Shown here: positions 56,651 through 64,000 of the stretch, piece after piece
Position numbering within the stretch: the first letter of the stretch is position 1
Layout: the number at the start of each line of letters is the position of its first letter
Origin: Diphasiastrum complanatum
Lineage: Eukaryota; Streptophyta; Lycopodiopsida; Lycopodiales; Lycopodiaceae
Length of the DNA: 64,000 nucleotides
Reading direction: 5' to 3'
NCBI GenBank assembly: GCA_029204225.1
Contig: CM055099.1
Location: forward strand, 49,001,290-49,065,289
Made by a program: the position numbers and the translations under genes
Notes under the pieces: model-generated
What the model saw: the letters and a program-made list of their open reading frames with translations, nothing else
What the model was told of the DNA's origin: nothing
The model's database searches: none

Positions 56651-57584
56651 ATTTTTAATACTGCAATTGTGAATAAAAGATAGCAATTTTTCTACATACT
56701 AAAATTGTGACTTTTTTTTTATAACAAATGTGAATTTCATCAATTATATCGAATTATGAAATTAATGAGTACTCAATCATGATATTTGTGGTCATTTGTC
56801 AGTGTCTAATTGCACAAATTGTGACCATTTTTGTGAATTTAATCGTGAAATTGAGAACAATAAAATTTATCAATACTTTCATCAATTCATACACAATGAA
56901 TTGTGATATTCATTTTCTGCAATTGTGAATGTGCATCATGAAATTGGAAATATTACATCGTGAAATTTACTACTTTCGTGAATATAAATTGTAAAAATTT
57001 TATATTAAGCTATAATACTATAATAATAAATTTGTCGTTACTTTTGAAAATTGAATGCAATATTGTAGAGCTAGTATTTAAAATTTTGTACATAATTTTG
57101 TGACCATTGATTCTAAGTTTGTGACATGATAAATACTCAAATATAAAAATAACTATGATTATTTGTAAAATTAGAAAATAACAAATAATTTTCACAAACT
57201 TACAAATCTCAAAACACCACAATAATGGAAGGCCTTTTTGGTATGCCACAAAGTTCTTGTTATAAGTCAATATCTCATTACAATAAAAGAGCTTAAGCAT
57301 CATACCTTGGTATAGAAGTCAATTTCAATAAGAATATAGTTATCAATTGTAGATGATGATTTTTATAAGTCAAGATCTCATCACAATAAAAGAGCTTAAG
57401 CAGGATACTAGTGGATTTGATGCCATGTAGATCTATAAAAATTGAAGATATGTATAATAGCGTTATCAGAACTATCATTAAGGAGGTCGCTTCTTATTTA
57501 TAGATAAAATTTGGATAGATATAAAAGGCTCTAATAATTCAAGAATTTTATGAAGCTGAAGGTAGAGCTAAGAAGGCAGCCATA

Positions 57585-59213
57585 TTAGATTGAAGTACTT
57601 TTCAGCACCAGAGTCTCCACGGTCAAGCCAGGACCGAATCCGATCAATACCCCCAGTTCACAGCCTTCTCCGGTGGTGGATAGATTCAACTCTAGTGATC
57701 TTTTGCGGAGTTGATTCAGCACAAAAAGCACTGAAGCACTTGACATGTTTCCATAAGCTGCCAGAATGTCTCTTGTCGCTGTCATCTTGCCTTGTGTGAG
57801 TTTGAGCTTTTGCTCCATCTGATCAATGATGGCAGGGCCTCCTGGATGAACAGCCCAAAATATGTCATTGTATTCTGGTGAACCTGCATATTTCAATGCC
57901 TCTGACAGGACCCTTTCTATGTTCTTTGATATTAGTCCTGGTACATCCTTCAGCAGATGAAATACCAGCCCAGCTTCTTTTAGATGACCATTGATGGCGC
58001 CATCGCTGTCAGGAAGGATCGTCTCTCCAGCCCAATGGATTTCAAAGATGGGCTTCTCCACCTCTGGGACAGGATCCGAACCAAGGATGAGGGCAGCAGC
58101 GCCATCCCCAAATAACGCAGATCCAACCAGCCCATCGAGATGTGTCTCACTCGGTGCTCGGAATGTGACTGCTGTTACCTCACTGCACACTACAAGAACA
58201 CGAGCATCTTTGTTGTTTTCGGCCAGATCTTTCCCGATGCGTGTTACGGTTGCTCCGGCGTAGCAGCCTTGCTGATATAACATTACTCTTTTCACATCTG
58301 GGCGAAGGCCCAGGAGCTTGGTGAGACGAAAATCAGCTCCAGGCATGTCAACTCCGCTCGTTGTTCCAAATACAACGTGGGTGATTTTGGATTTAGGCTG
58401 ACCCCATTCCTTGATCGCCTTCATTGCAGCCTCCTTGGCGAGCTTTGGTACCTCTGCAACGGCGATGTCCTGTCTCACGTCTAGAGAGCCACCCATATAA
58501 GTACACATCGCCGGATTGGCTCTAAGAATCTCCTCGGTGAGAAAGAAATGCCTTTTCTTAATGCCAGATCTGTCACCTGCCACACCTTTCAAGAATTAGA
58601 ATAACTTCTATAGATGCACATAAAGAAAAGTTAAAAAGAGAATTCACAGCTGATACTTGGCGGCTGATTGGCATTTCTACCATAGTTAGTGGAAGTAATT
58701 ATGTATTACTGAGCTCCTTCATCGCTTAGCAGTTATACACATTTTGAGTGTAAAAGGTAAATTTTTACTTCACTGACCTGATAAGCACAATGGTATGCAA
58801 CACATGATGCAGATAATTCACAGTTGATAGTATCATGTACTAAGATCGGTTGGAGTGATTGCGTTTCACCAAGTTTTTTCCTCTATCTAAGCTGCTATTC
58901 TCATTTGGATTGTGAAATGTTTATCACTTCCTGCAGCCTAGTAAACACAGTGAAATGCAAGCAATTATGCAGATTCTCAAAGAAAATTAGATGGCTTACA
59001 GATACGTTGAAACTTTTTTTTGAGCTCAGTCTTTTTATTGCAATTGTTAATGTCGAAGAAAAAATCTGGGTACACGGCCTGCTCGAAAACGTGAGGCGGG
59101 TTGGCTATACCAATGCCCAATATAGAAGCCGGACCCTCAGGCCTCTGACGGCTCTGCCGGAAGGAAAATCCATTGGCAACTGGTGCGTCTGCTGCATGCA
59201 CATCGAACTCCAT
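57585..59213 (-). CDS. Type III polyketide synthase (chalcone/stilbenecarboxylate synthase family), right copy
   Basis: Exon 1 is 59213-59000 and exon 2 is 58576-57585, with an intron of the same length and borders as the left copy. The 401-residue protein has the complete Cys-His-Asn triad and both gatekeeper Phe residues. It differs from the left copy only at residues 5 (Val for Met), 20 (Gln for Asp) and 60 (Lys for Glu), all in exon 1; the exon 2 translations are identical. Both copies therefore look functional and make the same class of product. The gene faces the left copy tail to tail across 7.5 kb, so read-through of either would give antisense to the other. Confidence 0.93.
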
Positions 59214-59360
59214 TTTCTAATCAAACAGTACACTCTTTGAGGAGCTTGTCAGATACAATCTAGCAGCTAAATCCAACAAGATAGAGAAAACATGTTATAG
59301 ACCACCTTCTACTGCTAGGCTGCATACATCTGACCAGCGCAAATGCAATTGCGTAGAGCT

Positions 59361-59385
59361 CTTTTATGCTCTTACCCTACCTACC
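59361..59385 (-). promoter_or_regulatory. Candidate MYB (AC-element) site and TATA-like box, right gene
   Basis: ACCTACC on the plus strand at 59379-59385 and CTTTTAT at 59361-59367 mirror the left gene's elements exactly, about 150 bp before the start codon. Confidence 0.5.
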
Positions 59386-62165
59386 CGTCTTTTCCTATAC
59401 ATGAAATTGCTTCCGTTTTGAGCTACAATTCTCTTTGCGACCATAAGATCGCTTTTGCTGCATGTGAGTGTGTTCCTTTTTGCTTTGCTCATGACAGAGC
59501 AGCGTACTGATAAGGGAAAACGTATCCTGCATGAGGAGCACCGTATTCTTCATTGCCATATGGACTAATTTGCACCTAGCTCCCACCCTAATCCACCAAT
59601 CAAACACTCAAAACTCCCAAATAGAGCCCAAATTTCTTACTCAAAATTGGTAAGACTTTGTTGACATTGCTTGACAAAGACCTATGCAGTTCTTGCACAT
59701 GCTCCTTTGCTCTAACTTAAGTTCGACCACAGAAGCATGTACTTTGTTAACATTGCTTTGCAAACAGGCAATACGTTATAGTTGATATTTCCAACTCATA
59801 AATAGCAAGAAATTAGTGTTGGCCTTGCCTTGCAAAAGGCAATGCTATGTGTTGAGGTCACTCAACTTTAAAGGATACTCTCTTGAGGCGACCTAAACTT
59901 TTAAGGCATGCAAGTGTTCCCATTAAAAAAATTTCTACGAAGGCATGCAAACAATGCATGATCCATAAAAATTTCCTACAAGGTGTGCAAACGATGCATG
60001 GTAGATTCCTCCAAAACCCATATATGTTACTCACACATCTCACTGAGATCTTGTAACTCAGCTACAAAAGATTTTCTATTTCTCATGAGTAAATAATTGC
60101 TAGCTGATGCCATGCCCCGAGGTGTCGATGCAACACGTCTCCACTCAAAAAGGCTTCTAGTAGAGATGAAATTGAGAGCTCAGTCTGAGAGCACGAGAAT
60201 TATAGTGCTAGGCTAAAATATACATTGTGAGCCCCATGGTACGTCCCGAAAGATTAATAACCATGTGGGAGCTAGCAAATTAGATTATCTCAACTTAAGT
60301 TATGTTTTTTTAATAAGGAGGCCTCCTGTTATCTAGTAAGAGGTGGAACTCAAATTATTACAGATTGGGATTCACTCTGTTGCAAGAGGTGAACTCCAAA
60401 ATATTATGCAATTGAGTTCTACAACTCGTGGGTATAGATAAGAGCCTTCTCCTCGAGTTCTAGAGCATGTAATCTGTACTAAAATGTTGTTGCTTTGTTA
60501 ATTGAAGATCATTCTACTTGCATTTCTTCTCATGCTCTATCTTCATGCATTTTGTTTGGGTATTGATGTATGAATGTGCTTGTTGATGCTTTCTTCTCTT
60601 AAAGTTTGGTTTGGAATTAGTATCAAGCAGATGTGCAGGACTTGGAGATTGATCTACCATTCCACTGTTTTCTGATGTCTCCTGGTTTCTACTCTCTGAG
60701 AAATTCTTCTTACAACTATTGAGTAACAATTGTAGGTAGCACTTTGTCGGATTTTCATTGATGTAGTCTAGAAGTTGTTGAGCTGATGTTGATTCTTTGA
60801 TTTCAATAGGAGTAGATTTAGTTTAATTCCCTATTCTTGCTTAGTTTCGTTTAGCAATAATTTGCAGTCTGTAAGCAATAATCAATCAATCTGAAATAGA
60901 ACTATAGAACAATACAAAATCGAGTCTTGATAAGATCATTGTCCAAGATGAGCTACCATTGTCAAATAAGGTTCTAAATTAGATCATTGTTGTGTCATTG
61001 ACAGACGAGTACAACACTCTTATACTACAAAATTAGATTCTAAGACTGAACTGTAGCTAAATTGATTTGCAGTCTCGTGAATCCCTGCCATGCTGGCCCT
61101 TTGTCAAACAGAATGAGAGTTATCACTGAGTAGATTGAGACAGAGGACCAGTGTGTTAGTCATTGAGAAGTAAAGCTAGTAGATTCCAGTGTTGCCAGTG
61201 TAGGAGTGAGTAAAAGAATCCGCTGTCATCTGAGTAGAATCAATGCAAAGAGTGAGTAGATCTTGCTGCAAACATTGAGTAGATGCGACAGCAAACATTG
61301 AGGTAGAACGAGACCAATTAGCAAACATTGGCGTCGTTTGCTTTTGATAATCTTTTTGCATTTTGATCGACAGAACTTATTTTTTACACTTTTTCAGTTC
61401 TGAATGGCTTTTGGTTCCTGATTTCCCATTGCATCTGAAGTTTTTAAATTTTTTCAAGTTCTCGAGGTTTTCAGCATTTTGTGAATTTTTTGAGTTACTC
61501 GAAAAGTTTGAATTTTTTTAGGAATTTTTCCAAAAAAGTTGTGTCCAACGAAGTGCACAACAAGACTTTCTCTGATGATTGCATCTGACAACTTGCAAAA
61601 AAAGGAAAAAAAAAAAAGTGTCGCTTTTTAAGCAAAAAAAATTTGAACACTAAAAATTGTCGCTTTTTTCGCAAAAAAAAGGTCACTTTTAAAAAAAAAT
61701 TAAAAACTAAAAGTTGTCACTTTTTTTTTCGCAAAATTTGTCACAAAAAAAGTCTCTTTTTTGCAAAATAAAAACTTTTGTGTCACTCAAAGGAGTCGTG
61801 AATGGTGGCCATTAGGGCCACAATAAATCCCCATATGGCAGCCTATCTAGATGCAATAAGCTCTGAAACGCAAGCAAACACTTTTTTTGCCAAAATGCTC
61901 GTACAATAAATCTCTCCTCACAACGAGACAAAAGAAAAAGGCCAAGAAAGAAGGACAGTGAAAAGAAATTCCATACTCTATAGTCGTGCCGGGAAGGGAA
62001 CACGAATGAGGATATGATGGATGATTGATTGGGTAGCAATGATGAGGACGCTAAGCATGTCATGACCATTTTGGTGTGGAAGATTATACTTCTAGATGCA
62101 CCAGTTTATTTCCCTGCAACCAGGATACGAGACGGGTATAAATTTCTGGATAGTGAATTGATCCA
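59386..62165. other. Non-coding part of the right arm
   Basis: Mirror of 45526-48248. No gene recognised; contains the degenerate GCGACA/T-run repeat near 61610-61780. Confidence 0.5.
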
Positions 62166-62315
62166 GATGAGGGGGAAGTTGGAAGGTCGAGATGTTTTGT
62201 ATTATTTGACACCGGTTCCTCACATAATGTGGTGAATAAGCTTAACTTGGCTATTGTGCCTTCTCATTACCAATATACAATTGAGATGCAAGATGGTAAG
62301 GGCACAGAGGTGTGA
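62166..62315 (+). pseudogene. Another Gypsy protease fragment (right arm copy)
   Basis: Plus-strand frame with VLFDTGSSHNVV (Asp codon at 62208) and LAIVPSHYQYTIEMQDGK, ending at a stop at 62315. Mirror of 45376-45525. Confidence 0.75.
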
Positions 62316-62870
62316 GATCGACAAGTCTCTCAAGCACTACTTTCTATTCACACTCATTTTGAGATGCTAGACTTTGAGATCACCAAGTTAGCCAAGTTTG
62401 GTATGGTACTGGAAAAGCGGTGACATGCAAGTAAACATCTCTCTATAGATTTCCTTTCGCATGAGTATGTTTTCAAGCATGAGTGTTTGTCTCATGTCCT
62501 GCAGGGCAAGATGCCATCTGTATAGGGCCCTCTTATTACTTGTTTGCAAATAAAAAAGATCGACTTGCATGGTTGTGTTATTTGGTAAATGTGAATGATG
62601 ATTCCAATTTTTGTAGTTTACCAATAAACCCACAAGTTAAGCATTTTATTTAACGTCTTATGTGAATTATGCTTTAGCTCATCAGCTCAAAGGTGATCCA
62701 GCAAGTTAGTTGTACATTTTTTTTGCAAATTTTTTTGTCGCAAATTTTTGTAGCATTTTTACCTTCGGGATTTTTTGTTGCAATTTTTTTTTTTGTAGCA
62801 TTGTTTGTCCAAAAAAAAAAATTGTAGCATTTTTGGTCGCATTTTTACCAGTGGAATTCCATCAATTCTC

Positions 62871-64000
62871 ATGGCCAACTTACCAGAAAAACTTATGGAT
62901 GAGTTTACACCGCCCAATCATCCAAATGATAAGAACAAACCCTATCATCTTAGATCTCAAGTAAATCAAGATCCTGGACCATCCAGGTGGAGACCCAATC
63001 AGCCTGAAAATCTTGATGATCAATCTGTTCACAATGCTTATCATACTATCCAATCCAATAAATGAACACCCCGACTAGAATTATCAAAGTTCGACGGTAA
63101 TGAGGACCCTCATAGATTTTTACAAGTCTTTGAGAATGCATGCAAAGTGTATGGAGAATATATAGACAATGCAAAAGTCCAACTTTTTTCAATGACCATG
63201 GTAGATAATGCATGGGAGTGGTTTTTCAACCTCGATCATGATGATCGACAAGACTAGTCAGAGTTGAAAGAGTCTTTTCTTAAACGCTTTAACCTTTCCG
63301 ACTCACAGAAAGCCCATTTGTATGCCTTAGTAATATAAAAATAAAAAATAATGAACACGTACATGACTATATTGAGCGCTTTAAGTGTCTCGGAAGTCAA
63401 GTCCAGGAACAACCAACTAATAAGATGTTGATCATATGGTTTATCATTGGTCTTCCCAGACGCATCTGGAAAGAGCTTAAACCTAGCGAAGTGTATTTTA
63501 CTCTTAAATCTGATGCCATTCGTGAAGAAGATGAAGGTTTTGATGATGAGGACTAGAAAGAGAAAAAAATTGACCATGTATTTCCTGATAATCGTCCAAG
63601 TGAGCCCCGAGATTCCGACCAGGTCTGGAAATCTCAGTTTGAGTTGATGAGTCAACAACATCAACAACAAATGGAGAAACTTAACAAAGAGTTTCAGCAA
63701 GCCTTGAAAATCTTTCCAAAGTCAGTTCCCAAGACAATTGCCATCTGGTAACACTATCCATCGGTGAGAAGACAACTGGTGCCCACAATGTCGTGATCCA
63801 CATACCAGTAATGAGTGACCATTACACCGTCCTTACGAACCACAACACTGTATACTGTGTGATACAACCACTCATACCATCCAGCTGTAGGTACAACCCA
63901 CACAACATGCAATACTCTTGACCTTAGCAATATGCCCCATGCGCACACCCACAAGCACCATATAACCCACATTATATGACACCAGTCCAAGTCCAAGAAT
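62871..64000 (+). pseudogene. Gypsy element 3, gag (right arm copy)
   Basis: Start MANLPEKLMDEF at 62871; stops after IQSNK (63064) and at 63256 as in the left copy. Continues through IERFKCLGSQVQEQ and REEDEGFDDED, and the gag region carries on past the window end. Shared stops with the left arm show the element had decayed before the duplication. Confidence 0.8.

Larger units (their letters stand above)
56618..64000 (-). repeat. Right arm of the large inverted duplication
   Basis: Reverse-complement partner of 43694-51016. It still matches at the last base of the window (Gypsy gag region), so the true end lies outside. Relative to the left arm it has 23 extra bp at 59570-59592 and 11 extra bp near 59622, each flanked by short direct repeats, plus length changes in homopolymer runs. 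Confidence 0.95.

Overview
The window looks like nuclear DNA of a land plant. It is AT-rich and gene-poor, and retrotransposons fill most of it. The evidence is plant-type Copia and Gypsy LTR elements with primer sites for initiator tRNA-Met and tRNA-Asp, CCCTAAA-type telomere-like repeats, long CT microsatellites, and a plant type III polyketide synthase (chalcone synthase family) with its intron at the family's conserved Cys codon. Several stretches of the synthase recall liverwort chalcone/stilbenecarboxylate synthases as I remember them, so a bryophyte (liverwort) is my best guess; no search was run.

Layout. 1-7981: two degenerate minus-strand Gypsy elements, one with a recognisable tRNA-Asp primer site and LTR edge. 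7982-18980: mostly unassigned DNA with three copies of an unclassified repeat (9117, 12010, 16644), a CACTA-like fragment, a broken minus-strand reading frame of unknown function (13305-14775), the 3' end of a Copia element with its LTR, long CT tracts and a telomere-like patch. 19260-28688: two adjacent minus-strand Copia elements of one family. The first carries a MITE; both have lost different parts of reverse transcriptase. 28689-37726: no intact gene, but a decayed gene fragment, a GC-rich fold, an AT palindrome and a very short tRNA-derived SINE with a perfect 16-bp target duplication. 37727-44823: Copia pieces joined to a Gypsy element, including a coding block that is not standard Copia.

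43694-64000 is dominated by a large inverted duplication. The left arm runs 43694 to about 51016 and the right arm about 56618 to the window end, where it is still continuing. Each arm carries a Gypsy gag, a second Gypsy protease fragment and one complete two-exon type III polyketide synthase gene. The two genes point toward each other, and the encoded proteins differ at three residues, all in exon 1. Between the arms sits a complete non-autonomous LTR element (51047-55393) with matching LTRs, primer site, polypurine tract and near-perfect target duplication. It has no integrase or reverse transcriptase. Instead it carries the same non-standard coding block seen at 39388-40803.

Only the two polyketide synthases look like functional host genes. 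Their tail-to-tail arrangement inside near-identical arms resembles loci known to produce silencing RNAs against chalcone synthase. That, together with the recurring non-standard block in LTR elements, is the most interesting content here.
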